Of a DNA stretch of 64,000 nt, positions 1-11,142 are shown piece by piece. The stretch's first letter is position 1. Each line of letters begins with the position of its first letter. The notes beneath the pieces were generated by a model, which was given only the letters and a program-made list of their open reading frames with translations, searched no databases and was not told where the DNA came from. The stretch comes from Lusitaniella coriacea LEGE 07157 (GTDB lineage Bacteria > Cyanobacteriota > Cyanobacteriia > Cyanobacteriales > Spirulinaceae): positions 1 to 64,000 of the forward strand of contig NZ_JADEWZ010000005.1 in assembly GCF_015207425.1 (NCBI RefSeq), given 5' to 3'. The position numbers and the translations under genes were made by a program.

Positions 1-36
1 ACCTCGTCGGCAGCGTCAGATGTGCATAAGAGACAG
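1..36. other. Residual Nextera transposase adapter at contig end
   Basis: Positions 4-36 match the Illumina Nextera read-1 adapter; 18-36 is the 19-bp Tn5 mosaic end with one mismatch (C instead of T at 25). This is library-preparation sequence, not genome, so the contig probably ends here for technical reasons and genomic sequence starts at about 37. Confidence 0.96.
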
Positions 37-217
37 GGTTGGGGGGGGTGAGGCTGACGGTGATGGGGCTGGTGTCGAATTGGGCTTCAGCGAGAGTTTT
101 GGGGATGAAGGGGGGCGGCGTTGTTGGCTCGGCTTGAGCGATAATGGGATAGACTCCCACAGAAAACGCGATCGCGGGAATGGAGTAAGAAATTAGCAAA
201 AGCTTAGTGGCGGGCAT
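37..217 (-). CDS. Secreted protein, N-terminal fragment cut by the contig end
   Basis: Reading leftwards from ATG at 215-217, an open frame runs without a stop into the adapter. It begins MPATKLLLISYSIPAIAFSV and continues to an Ala-Gln-Ala site, which looks like a Sec signal peptide with cleavage near residue 30. A Pro-rich segment follows. GGAG lies about 11 bases upstream of the ATG. About 60 residues are visible, too few to assign a family. In this position it could be any exported or outer-membrane protein; the rest is missing from the assembly. Confidence 0.55.
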
Positions 218-433
218 AGTTCTGTAGACTCCAATGTTCTCGATAATTAAGGACAGATTTAATAAAGTATTCTGTTCGCTGTATCTGAAAGTAGCCGCTC
301 AATTTCACTGCGCTACGGCTCTAATGCTTTCTCTGATGACCCCTAATCTAACAATTCTTTTTCAAAATCCAAATGGTCTTCAAAAAACTGACCCGACAAT
401 CGTTTCAGCATTTTATCAGTCAAGTTGCAATCT

Positions 434-2047
434 ATGACCGTCTTTAATAACGAACGGCTTCTTTTTACGCCAGCCTCTCCAGAAGCCAACGCCATTCCCC
501 TGGTTTTCGCTTACCCAAATACCTACAGCGTGGGCATTACCAGTCTCGGCTATCAGATTGTTTGGGAAACTCTGGCGATGCGTCCCGATGTGCGTATCCG
601 TCGCCTCTTTACTGATATTGCCGAACCTCTCCCTCGCGAGATTGAAATCCTGGGGTTTTCGGTGTCCTGGGAATTGGACTACATCAATATTCTCAATTGC
701 TTAAAATCCCTAAATGTTCCCATTCATAGCGCAGAACGCACTCTCAACCATCCTTTGATTTTCGGCGGAGGTTCTGTTTTAAGCGCCAATCCCGAACCGT
801 TCGCGCCATTTTTCGATGTTATCCTCCTCGGCGATGGAGAAAACCTGTTACACGATTTTATTGATGCTTACAAGGAGATTAGAGGCGCATCCAAGGACGA
901 GCAATTGCGTCACCTCGCGCAAATCCCCGGAATTTACGTTCCTAGCCTCTATGAAGTCACCTACGACAGTCCTCAAGGCGAAATTCAATCGATTGAACCC
1001 GTTGACAACACCATTCCCGCAACCATCCAAAAACAAATCTATCGCGGCGATCGCCTTTCAGCTTCAACCGTCGTGACCGAAAATGCCATATGGGAAAATA
1101 TCTATATGGTGGAAGTGGTGCGCAGTTGCCCGGAAATGTGTCGCTTTTGTTTGGCGAGTTATTCAACCCTCCCTTTCCGAACGGCAAGTTTGGAAAAGTC
1201 TTTAATTCCCGCTATCGAACGGGGATTGCAGGTGACGCGGCGCATCGGCTTACTCGGCGCATCGGTTACGCAACACCCTGAATTTGAAGCGCTTCTCGAC
1301 TATTTTTCCCAACCAAAGTACGATGATGTTCGCTTGAGTATTGCATCGGTGCGTACGAATACCGTTACGGAAAAACTCGCCCAAGTTTTGGTTCGGCGAA
1401 ACACGCGATCGATTACCATTGCTGTGGAAAGTGGTTCTGAGAAAGTTAGACAAATCGTCAATAAAAAACTGACCAATGAGGAAATTATTCAAGCGGCTAT
1501 TAATGCGAAATCTGGCGGTTTGAAGGCGATGAAACTCTACGGAATGGTGGGCATTCCGGGAGAAGAACAAACGGATATCGAACAAACTGTACAAATGATG
1601 CAGGCGATAAAAAAAGCCGCGCCGGGATTGCGTTTAACCTTGGGTTGCAGCACGTTTGTACCAAAAGCTCAAACTCCTTTTCAATGGTTTGGGGTGAATC
1701 CCGATGCCAAAAAGCGCCTGAAATTTTTGCAAAAACATCTCAAATCCCAAGGCATTGATTTTCGTCCGGAGAGCTATAATTGGTCTGCGATTCAAGCACT
1801 GATCTCCAGGGGAGATCGCCGACTTGCACCCGTGTTGGAACTTATTGGAGACTATGGCGATTCTTTGGGAAGTTATAAACGCGCTTTCAAACAACTTCGA
1901 GGACAACTTCCTCCCCTCGATTTCTATGTCCATGAAGATTGGAGTACCGATCGCGTGCTTCCTTGGCATCACCTTCAAGGCGCGCTTCCCCAATCAACTT
2001 TATTAAACCACCGCGATCGCGCGATCGCGCATCTCAACCCTTCTTAG
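434..2047 (+). CDS. Radical SAM protein with B12-binding-like N-terminal domain
   Basis: This is a 537-residue Fe-S enzyme of the radical SAM superfamily. The N-terminal 200 residues resemble a cobalamin-binding-like domain (GGGSVLSANPEPFAPFFD, then LLGDGE). The cluster motif CPEMCRFC (C-x3-C-x2-C) lies near residues 232-239 and is followed by a TIM-barrel core with an AVESGSE strand. The family is widespread in cyanobacteria and its substrate is not known to me. I prefer the ATG at 434 to the in-frame TTG at 425. No strong Shine-Dalgarno is visible. The CPXCG gene follows after 6 bases, so the two are probably co-transcribed. Confidence 0.85.
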   Translation: MTVFNNERLLFTPASPEANAIPLVFAYPNTYSVGITSLGYQIVWETLAMRPDVRIRRLFTDIAEPLPREIEILGFSVSWELDYINILNCLKSLNVPIHSAERTLNHPLIFGGGSVLSANPEPFAPFFDVILLGDGENLLHDFIDAYKEIRGASKDEQLRHLAQIPGIYVPSLYEVTYDSPQGEIQSIEPVDNTIPATIQKQIYRGDRLSASTVVTENAIWENIYMVEVVRSCPEMCRFCLASYSTLPFRTASLEKSLIPAIERGLQVTRRIGLLGASVTQHPEFEALLDYFSQPKYDDVRLSIASVRTNTVTEKLAQVLVRRNTRSITIAVESGSEKVRQIVNKKLTNEEIIQAAINAKSGGLKAMKLYGMVGIPGEEQTDIEQTVQMMQAIKKAAPGLRLTLGCSTFVPKAQTPFQWFGVNPDAKKRLKFLQKHLKSQGIDFRPESYNWSAIQALISRGDRRLAPVLELIGDYGDSLGSYKRAFKQLRGQLPPLDFYVHEDWSTDRVLPWHHLQGALPQSTLLNHRDRAIAHLNPS

Positions 2048-2053
2048 ATTCCA

Positions 2054-2236
2054 ATGAATAGCGAATTTACCTGTGCATTTTGTGGCGAACCCAATCCTAC
2101 CTTCGTCGATTTTAGTGCAGGATCGGAGCAATCCTATATCGAAGATTGTCAAGTCTGCTGTCGTCCCAATATTCTTTACGTGCGCATCGATGAAGATACC
2201 CTTGAAGTTGAAATTGACACCGATTACGACGGATAG
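2054..2236 (+). CDS. CPXCG-motif cysteine-rich small protein
   Basis: This 60-residue acidic protein has two Cys pairs, CAFC near residue 7 and CQVC near residue 32, in a zinc-ribbon-like arrangement. It matches the CPXCG family (Pfam Cys_rich_CPXG). Its length is normal for that family. The function is unknown; metal binding is inferred from the cysteines. It follows the radical SAM gene by six bases, so an operon is likely. A palindromic repeat element starts directly after its stop codon. Confidence 0.8.
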   Translation: MNSEFTCAFCGEPNPTFVDFSAGSEQSYIEDCQVCCRPNILYVRIDEDTLEVEIDTDYDG

Positions 2237-2243
2237 ATCGATC

Positions 2244-2380
2244 CCAATTTACGCCTAATGTGAATTAGAGTTACCAAACCCGCATTTATTGTATCTATCC
2301 CCCCTCTCCCAATCCTGGGAGAGGGGCTGGGGGTTAAGGCTTTGGTGGCTTCTAGGTAATACACATCAGGTGTAATTTAG
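2244..2380. mobile_element. MITE-like palindromic element, copy 1
   Basis: Imperfect terminal inverted repeats lie at about 2248-2267 and 2357-2376, with 16 of 20 positions complementary. Inside is a CCCTCTCCCAA...TGGGAGAGGG hairpin. The whole unit recurs at 56389-56574 with the same ends and core. It codes for nothing and looks like a non-autonomous, transposase-mobilised element. Its right end overlaps the stop codon of ftsW. Confidence 0.75.
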
Positions 2381-3645
2381 CCTCTATAAGGCGATCGCGA
2401 CAATTTCCGACGCGATTTTTGCATAACCTCTTGGCGGCGATCCTGCAAAGATATAAGATTTGCCCCATGACTCTCTCTAGCAACTCTCACCAACAACCCA
2501 GCCAACACTAAACTCGCAATCACCGAACTTCCGCCATAGCTAAATAGTGGCAAAGGTAAACCCGTTGTCGGCAAAGCGCCGGTTGCAACTCCAATATTGA
2601 TTAAAGATTGACCCACCAGCAAAATAGTAACCCCCATTGCCACCAGCTTATTGACCGGATCGCTACACTTCATTGCCACAATAACCCCCACCGACGAATA
2701 CGCCAGCAATAACAGCAACAACAACACACTACCCGCAAAGCCAAACTCCTCTGCAAAAACAGAAAAAATGAAATCCGTGTATTGAATCGGTAAATAGAAA
2801 AGCTTCTGCTGGGATAGCCCAAACCCCGTCCCCCAAGGACCGCCAGACCCTACCGCCAATAAACTCTGAACCAATTGATAGCCATCGCCCATTGGATCTG
2901 CCCAGGGATTGAGAAACGATGTTACGCGCCGTCTTTGATAATCCTGCATACTAATACTGGTTAGTGCTAAAAGACAGCCCGCGATCGCCGTTCCTCCCAT
3001 CTGTATTAACGGTAAACCCCCAGCTAAAGCAATAAGCCACAGCGTCATACCGCACAATGCAGCCGTACTCAAATTGGGTTGCAACAGAATTCCACCTAAA
3101 ACTACGGCAAAGATGCCCAACCACAACCCCCGATGTTGTCGGCTTAACTGTCTCCACCGCCCAAAAATATTCGCGCTTTGCAAAACTAAAAAAGGCTTAA
3201 TCAGTTCCGAGGGTTGCAGAGGAAACCAACCAATCGTGACCCAGCGCGTTGCGCCATTAACCGTTGTTCCCAACCCAGGAACCAAGGTTAAAAGAATTAA
3301 CCCCAATAAAAACAAGAGTATCCACTTCGCAACCCGAAGAATTTCCTGGATCGGAATGCGGATAATGAAATTAAATCCGAGCAAACCCAGCAAAATCCAG
3401 ATAAGCTGGCGTTTAAAATAGTACGATCCATCTCCAAATTCGGCATCTGCCACCGGATAAGAAGCTGAAAACAAAACCACTAAACCAATAAAAAGCCACA
3501 AAAAGGTCAGCCAACGCAGCAATCGAGCTTCTATTGTCCAATTCCTGACTTCCGGATCGAAGAAAGGAACGAAATATTGTAAAATCTCCCAAACCAAAGA
3601 GCGTTGTCTCGGTAACGGCTTGAGTTGGCTGTCATCCATTGGCAT
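2377..3645 (-). CDS. ftsW: FtsW/RodA/SpoVE family (SEDS) cell-division protein
   Basis: This 422-residue polytopic membrane protein polymerises septal peptidoglycan with its partner class B PBP. About ten hydrophobic segments are visible from residue 44 onward. SEDS hallmarks are present: GATRWVTIGWFPLQPSEL near residue 130 and LPLFSYGGSS near residue 377. It is probably FtsW rather than RodA because of the long N-terminal cytoplasmic extension, but the two are hard to separate by eye. The start is either of two nearby ATGs (3645 or 3639), neither with a strong ribosome site. The TAA stop coincides with the edge of a MITE-like element, so the short basic tail may have been reshaped by insertion. 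Confidence 0.88.
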   Translation of the reverse strand: MPMDDSQLKPLPRQRSLVWEILQYFVPFFDPEVRNWTIEARLLRWLTFLWLFIGLVVLFSASYPVADAEFGDGSYYFKRQLIWILLGLLGFNFIIRIPIQEILRVAKWILLFLLGLILLTLVPGLGTTVNGATRWVTIGWFPLQPSELIKPFLVLQSANIFGRWRQLSRQHRGLWLGIFAVVLGGILLQPNLSTAALCGMTLWLIALAGGLPLIQMGGTAIAGCLLALTSISMQDYQRRRVTSFLNPWADPMGDGYQLVQSLLAVGSGGPWGTGFGLSQQKLFYLPIQYTDFIFSVFAEEFGFAGSVLLLLLLLAYSSVGVIVAMKCSDPVNKLVAMGVTILLVGQSLINIGVATGALPTTGLPLPLFSYGGSSVIASLVLAGLLVRVARESHGANLISLQDRRQEVMQKSRRKLSRSPYRG

Positions 3646-3781
3646 TGAAAATTACAAATGATTCATCTATAGCACCACCCATAGAGGGTAGTACATATCG
3701 CAAAGCAACAAGCTAAAAATAGCAAATTTTTTTGCTGACACCTAACCGCTGATAGCTGAGACGATAGCTTTGGCGCACCTT

Positions 3782-3812
3782 AAAAACCAAAAAAGAGGTC
3801 TGTAACGACCTC
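3782..3812 (-). terminator. Rho-independent terminator of apcC
   Basis: A perfect 6-bp stem, GAGGTC/GACCTC at 3795-3812 with a 6-base loop, is followed on the minus strand by a run of six T, then GG and five T. It lies 27 bases past the apcC stop and closes the apc transcript. Confidence 0.9.
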
Positions 3813-3838
3813 CCCACCAACAATTGCGGATAAAACTC

Positions 3839-4042
3839 TTATAGAAGACCAGTATTCATGCCTTGTCTTCCCGTTGCCAGCTCAACTTTAAGGATTTTTC
3901 CACCCATTTTCATAATTCGCTGTTGCTCGCGAAACCAGTTATCATAAGGAACTAACTTAGTGAAATAGGTATTTTGTAATTCTCTTTGCGTCCGGATACG
4001 AGTTTGGCTGGGAACACAAGCAGTCACTTTAAACATTCGCAT
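3839..4042 (-). CDS. apcC: Allophycocyanin core linker ApcC (7.8 kDa)
   Basis: This is the 67-residue small core linker that caps allophycocyanin trimers in the phycobilisome core. Start MRMFKVTACVPSQTRIRTQR and end ATGRQGMNTGLL are characteristic of ApcC, and the length is normal. AGGAG lies 10 bases upstream of the ATG at 4042. It is the last gene of apcEABC, separated from apcB by about 390 bases and followed by a strong terminator. Confidence 0.97.
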   Translation of the reverse strand: MRMFKVTACVPSQTRIRTQRELQNTYFTKLVPYDNWFREQQRIMKMGGKILKVELATGRQGMNTGLL

Positions 4043-4432
4043 CGCTTAATTTCTCCTAAACTTCGGTCAAAAAAAATTTGGGTTAGTTAATCGTAAATTT
4101 GGCATACTTTTATAGCATTAGAAATGATGCACGTCTAATACCAATCATTTTGCCCTACATCATGAACTTTGAGCGCTTCTTACCAGAATTTTGCAATTGG
4201 AACCATCTATTAAAGATTGAGACAGCACCACTTAGCGAATACCTTACAGATATCTAATTGCAAAGGTCGGGAGTCAACGAGTCAATACTAGCTGTCAAAA
4301 CTTACATCCAGCGAGCTAGATCGGCCTCTAACGAGCTAGCACTCACTTGCTGACTTCCCAAACCTCACGATTGAGGGTAAGAACAAAAAAGTCAAAACGA
4401 CAATTTGTCATTCTTCCCTTATTTAAACTGAA
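4043..4432. other. apcB-apcC intergenic region
   Basis: There are no coding signs in these 390 bases. They contain repeated CGAGCTAG motifs (4311-4341) and a small CCTCA-CGAT-TGAGG hairpin near 4364-4377. The long gap, with a terminator-like hairpin just past apcB, could lower apcC expression relative to apcAB. That matches the lower amount of ApcC needed per core but is an inference. Confidence 0.6.
4385..4409 (-). terminator. Weak terminator/attenuator after apcB
   Basis: On the minus strand a short GACAA/TTGTC hairpin (4399-4409) is followed by a T-rich tract with a run of six T, 24 bases past the apcB stop. The short stem suggests partial termination between apcB and apcC. Confidence 0.5.
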
Positions 4433-4918
4433 TTAGCTTAAGCCAGAGCTGATGTAATCGAGGTAAACACCCATCTCTTTACCTGCGTCAGCGCCAACAA
4501 CGCCAGCGGTTACTTCTTTCATCGCCTGAATCGCTTGCACTGTGGTGCCAACGGGAACGCCTAAAGAGTTGTAGGTTTCTTTCAGACCATTGAGTACGCG
4601 CTCGTCAAGGATGGAAGGATCGCCAGCTAACATTGCATAGGTTGCATAGCGCAAGAAGTAATCCATATCGCGAATGCAAGCAGCATAGCGACGAGTGGTG
4701 TACATATTGCCGCCGGGACGAGTTGTATCGGTGTACAGCAGTGCTTTAGCTACAGCTCCCTTAACAATAGAAGAAGCGCTAGCGCTAATTGCTGTTGCAG
4801 CACGAACCCGAAGTTCGCCTGTTTGGAAGTAGCTTTTCAGCTTGGACATTGCCGTGCCATCTAGGTACTTACCCTGGACATCAGCAGAATTAATAACAGA
4901 GGTAATTGCGTCTTGCAT
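4433..4918 (-). CDS. apcB: Allophycocyanin beta subunit
   Basis: This 161-residue phycobiliprotein pairs with ApcA in the phycobilisome core. The phycocyanobilin attachment Cys is residue 81 ([21 protein letters not shown]). The residue methylated in the family, Asn71, is present in GGNMY. The length is exactly that of the family. AAGGA lies upstream of the ATG. The gene follows apcA by 88 bases and they are surely co-transcribed. Confidence 0.98.
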   Translation of the reverse strand: MQDAITSVINSADVQGKYLDGTAMSKLKSYFQTGELRVRAATAISASASSIVKGAVAKALLYTDTTRPGGNMYTTRRYAACIRDMDYFLRYATYAMLAGDPSILDERVLNGLKETYNSLGVPVGTTVQAIQAMKEVTAGVVGADAGKEMGVYLDYISSGLS

Positions 4919-5006
4919 AGCTTTGTTTCCTTATTTTACCTAGTCTCAAAATCTGTCGTATGGATGCAGAACTTTGCATCCCTATTGTTGGTATAAGGAG
5001 CTTCCC

Positions 5007-5492
5007 TTAGAGGAGTCCCCCAATCAAATAGTCAAAGTAGGAGGCTGCTTCGCTAGCATCTGACCCGGACATCATTGAGGTAGCCACATTCTTCATCTCG
5101 CGAACGCCTTCAGCAAGAGCGTCTAAGGAAGTTCCTAGAGACTTGTACATTTCTTTCGCACCAATTAAACCGATTTCTTCAATTGGCGTTACATCACCTG
5201 CAACAATTCCGTAGGTTACGAGGCGCAGGTAGTAGTCCATATCGCGCAAGCAACTGGCTGTCATTTCTTCGCCGTAGGCATTGCCACCAGGAGAAACGAT
5301 ATCAGGGCGCTTCTGGAAAAGTCTATCGCCTGCTTCTTTCACGATGCGTTCGCGAGAACCCGTTAAGGCTTCAGCAATCCGCAAGCGACTTTCACCACTG
5401 TTAACAAAAGCTTTGATTCTATCAAGTTCGCCAGGGCTAAGATAGCGAGCCTCGGCATCGGCATTCACGATTGATTTCGTGACAATACTCAT
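5007..5492 (-). CDS. apcA: Allophycocyanin alpha subunit
   Basis: This is the 161-residue core phycobiliprotein alpha chain starting [18 protein letters not shown]. The chromophore Cys is residue 81 ([19 protein letters not shown]). An in-frame TTG fifteen bases upstream opens a longer frame, but that TTG overlaps the GGAGGA ribosome site of the true ATG (5490-5492), so the shorter start is correct. It lies between apcE and apcB. A hairpin between apcE and apcA suggests apcAB also has its own promoter, which would suit its higher stoichiometry. Confidence 0.98.
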   Translation of the reverse strand: MSIVTKSIVNADAEARYLSPGELDRIKAFVNSGESRLRIAEALTGSRERIVKEAGDRLFQKRPDIVSPGGNAYGEEMTASCLRDMDYYLRLVTYGIVAGDVTPIEEIGLIGAKEMYKSLGTSLDALAEGVREMKNVATSMMSGSDASEAASYFDYLIGGLL

Positions 5493-5679
5493 GGATTCCT
5501 CCAACAAAAAAAAGTCAAACCAGATGAGATTAAACTGGCGTTTGATTAAAGTAGGCTTTTGGAGTTCGTTTGAAAAATTGAACGACTCGACAACCTTCCG
5601 GATTTATTGTGCGGCATTTCGTTCACCTTCTTTATGAATGCTTAATAGTTTTTAACATTTACACTCATTTTGATGATTT

Positions 5680-5712
5680 AAACGAAAATCTCCCTAATTT
5701 GATTAGGGAGAT
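5680..5712 (-). terminator. Terminator between apcE and apcA
   Basis: A perfect 10-bp inverted repeat, ATCTCCCTAA/TTAGGGAGAT at 5688-5712 with a 5-base loop, is followed on the minus strand by TTTCGTTTAAA. It lies about 130 bases past apcE and 190 bases before apcA. The rest of the 350-base apcE-apcA gap probably holds the strong apcAB promoter; I see no gene in it. Confidence 0.75.
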
Positions 5713-5844
5713 CGATCTCAAAGACTCATCACTTAAGACTTTGAGGCAGAGAGCAAATCATCGACGAACCTCAATTCGCGTGAAAATTCACCACTCTTCT
5801 ACCCATTATGTTTTTTGTAAGTGATGACATTTTGAGTACGTTGA

Positions 5845-8878
<3,034 letters not shown>

Positions 8879-10591
8879 ATGCTCAGACTCGAACATATTA
8901 GCAAAATTTATCCTACGGGCGAAGTCCTCAAAGATGTGACGTGGGAAGTTAAACCGGGCGATCTCGTCGGTTTGGTTGGGGTGAATGGAGCTGGAAAAAC
9001 CACCCAGCTTAAAATTATCATGGGGCAGGAAGAACCCACCACAGGAGAAGTCATTCGTCCAGGTAGTTTACGCATTGCCTATCTCACCCAAGAATTTGAA
9101 GTCGAACCCACTCGTATTGTGCGGGAAGAATTTTGGACGGTTTTTGAGGAAGCGAATCGCATCCATCAGGAGTTAGTTGAGATTCCCCAAACGATGGAAA
9201 CTGCCGATCCAGAAGAACTCGATCGCGCGATTAAAAAACTCGACCGCCTCCAGCGTCAATTTGAAGCGATTGATGGTTACGCTTTAGAAACGCAAATCGA
9301 GAAAATTCTACCGGAAATGGGGTTTAAACCCGAAGATGGCGATCGTTTAGTCAGTTCCTTTAGTGGGGGTTGGCAGATGCGCATGAGTTTGGGGAAAATT
9401 CTCCTACAGAAGCCAGACGTACTGCTATTAGACGAACCCACGAACCACCTTGACTTAGAAACGATTGAGTGGTTGGAAAACTACCTCAAAAGGTTAAAAA
9501 CACCGATGGTTATTGTCTCTCACGATCGCGAATTTCTCGATCGTCTTTGCACGCACATTATTGAGACAGAGCGGGGCATTTCAAGAACCTACATTGGCAA
9601 CTATTCAACCTATTTAGAGCAAAAAGAAGAGGCGAAAAAATCTCAACTATCGGCATACGAAAACCAGAAAAAAGAGATTGAAAAACAACAAGTTTTCATC
9701 GAGCGATTCCGTGCCAGTGCAACGCGCAGCACCCAAGCAAAAAGTCGGGAAAAGCAACTTGAAAAAATCGAACGAATTGAGGCACCTGTCACAGACCTCA
9801 AAAGTTTGCGCTTTCATTTTTCCCCTTCTCCTCGTAGCGGTCGGGAAGTCATTCTAATCGAAGATTTAACTTACACATTTAATGAGGATATTTTGTTTTT
9901 AGGTGCAAATCTCCTTATTGAACGAGGCGATCGCGTGGCATTTCTCGGTCCTAATGGTTCTGGCAAATCAACACTTTTGCGGTTGATGATGGGGATGGCA
10001 AATTCTGATGATGGCACTGTTAGCTTAGGAAAACACAACATTATTCCGGGCTATTTCGAGCAAAATCAAGCAGAAGCTCTAGATCTAAATAAAACCGTGA
10101 TGGACACGATCCATGATGAGGTTCCTAGCTGGAAAGATGAAGAAGTTCGCACGCTTCTCGGTCGATTCTTGTTTAGTGGCGATACAGTTTTCAAGAATGT
10201 GCAGGCATTGAGTGGAGGAGAAAAAGCTCGCCTTGCGTTGGCTAAAATGCTATTGCGACCTGCAAATTTACTGTTACTCGACGAACCCACGAATCACCTC
10301 GATATTCCTGCTAAAGAAATGCTTGAAGAAGCACTACAAGAGTACGATGGAACAGTTGTATTGGTTTCTCACGATCGCTATTTTATCTCTAAAGTTGCCA
10401 ACAAAATTGTTGAAATCAAAGATGGGGAATTAGTGGTTTATGCAGGAGATTATCATTATTACTTAGATAAGTTAGAGGAAGCCAAACAGATAGAACAAAG
10501 ACAAATCGAAGCAGAAAAAAACAAAGCTAAAAAAGCAGCAAAATCTGCTAAGAAAAAAGAGAAACAAAAGAAAGCCGCCAAAAAACCTTAA
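8879..10591 (+). CDS. ABC-F family ATP-binding protein
   Basis: This 570-residue protein has two ABC ATPase domains and no membrane segments, typical of ABC-F factors that act on ribosomes. The first Walker A is GVNGAGKTT (residues 34-42) with signature SFSGGWQMR. The second is GPNGSGKST with LSGGEKARLALA. Both have LLLDEPTNHLD Walker B motifs. A charged linker rich in Glu and Lys (about residues 245-310) separates the domains, and the tail is Lys/Ala-rich. The subgroup (Uup-, EttA- or YdiF-like) is not resolved. It may help translation under stress; antibiotic resistance is not implied. Confidence 0.93.
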   Translation: MLRLEHISKIYPTGEVLKDVTWEVKPGDLVGLVGVNGAGKTTQLKIIMGQEEPTTGEVIRPGSLRIAYLTQEFEVEPTRIVREEFWTVFEEANRIHQELVEIPQTMETADPEELDRAIKKLDRLQRQFEAIDGYALETQIEKILPEMGFKPEDGDRLVSSFSGGWQMRMSLGKILLQKPDVLLLDEPTNHLDLETIEWLENYLKRLKTPMVIVSHDREFLDRLCTHIIETERGISRTYIGNYSTYLEQKEEAKKSQLSAYENQKKEIEKQQVFIERFRASATRSTQAKSREKQLEKIERIEAPVTDLKSLRFHFSPSPRSGREVILIEDLTYTFNEDILFLGANLLIERGDRVAFLGPNGSGKSTLLRLMMGMANSDDGTVSLGKHNIIPGYFEQNQAEALDLNKTVMDTIHDEVPSWKDEEVRTLLGRFLFSGDTVFKNVQALSGGEKARLALAKMLLRPANLLLLDEPTNHLDIPAKEMLEEALQEYDGTVVLVSHDRYFISKVANKIVEIKDGELVVYAGDYHYYLDKLEEAKQIEQRQIEAEKNKAKKAAKSAKKKEKQKKAAKKP

Positions 10592-10846
10592 GCATTCAGC
10601 CCTCAGCAAAGTCGCACTCTTACTTTTAGAACGATTGTCACTTTCCAGAAACGCTGTAATATAGCAGTCGCTAGAACAGTTAGGACAAAGCGCCAAAGCT
10701 GAAACCTTGATCCATCAATCGTTTGCCCTCTGCCCTCTGCTATAACAGTTTTAGCGAGTGGCTCGATCGGCAGTGATGATGAGGTTAACGCTACAATCGC
10801 AACAGGAAAACGCTATCAAATTAATGGGTTGAGGAGACAGAAGAGG

Positions 10847-11122
10847 ATGAGTATTATCTCCTGGATGATTTTAGGTTTTCTTGCAGGCGCGATCGCGAAA
10901 TTAATTTATCCCGGATATCAAGGCGGTGGATTTTTCGCAACCACTGGTTTAGGCGTGCTGGGTGCAATCGTTGGAGGATATTTAGGGCCTTTCTTGTTAT
11001 ACGGCAGAACGGCAGGAGCAGTTTTGACCAGCACAATCTCTATACATAGCGTAGGGTTCGCGGTTTTTGGCGCGATTATACTCATCTTTTTGTGGGAGTT
11101 TATTGCCAAACAGAAGAGTTAA
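10847..11122 (+). CDS. GlsB/YeaQ/YmgE-type small membrane protein
   Basis: This 91-residue protein, MSIISWMILGFLAGAIAKL, has three hydrophobic segments and Gly-rich turns, matching the transglycosylase-associated/stress-response family of short inner-membrane proteins. The molecular role is unknown. The ATG at 10847 is preferred over an in-frame TTG at 10829 because GAGGAG (10831-10836) and AGAGG lie between them as ribosome site. It precedes dnaG by 20 bases. Confidence 0.8.
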   Translation: MSIISWMILGFLAGAIAKLIYPGYQGGGFFATTGLGVLGAIVGGYLGPFLLYGRTAGAVLTSTISIHSVGFAVFGAIILIFLWEFIAKQKS

Positions 11123-11142
11123 TTTCGCGTTAAAGTTCTCAG

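Noticed and set aside
5609-5824. 71-codon plus-strand frame between apcE and apcA
   Set aside because: It contains the apcE terminator hairpin and has no recognisable product; composition is non-coding.
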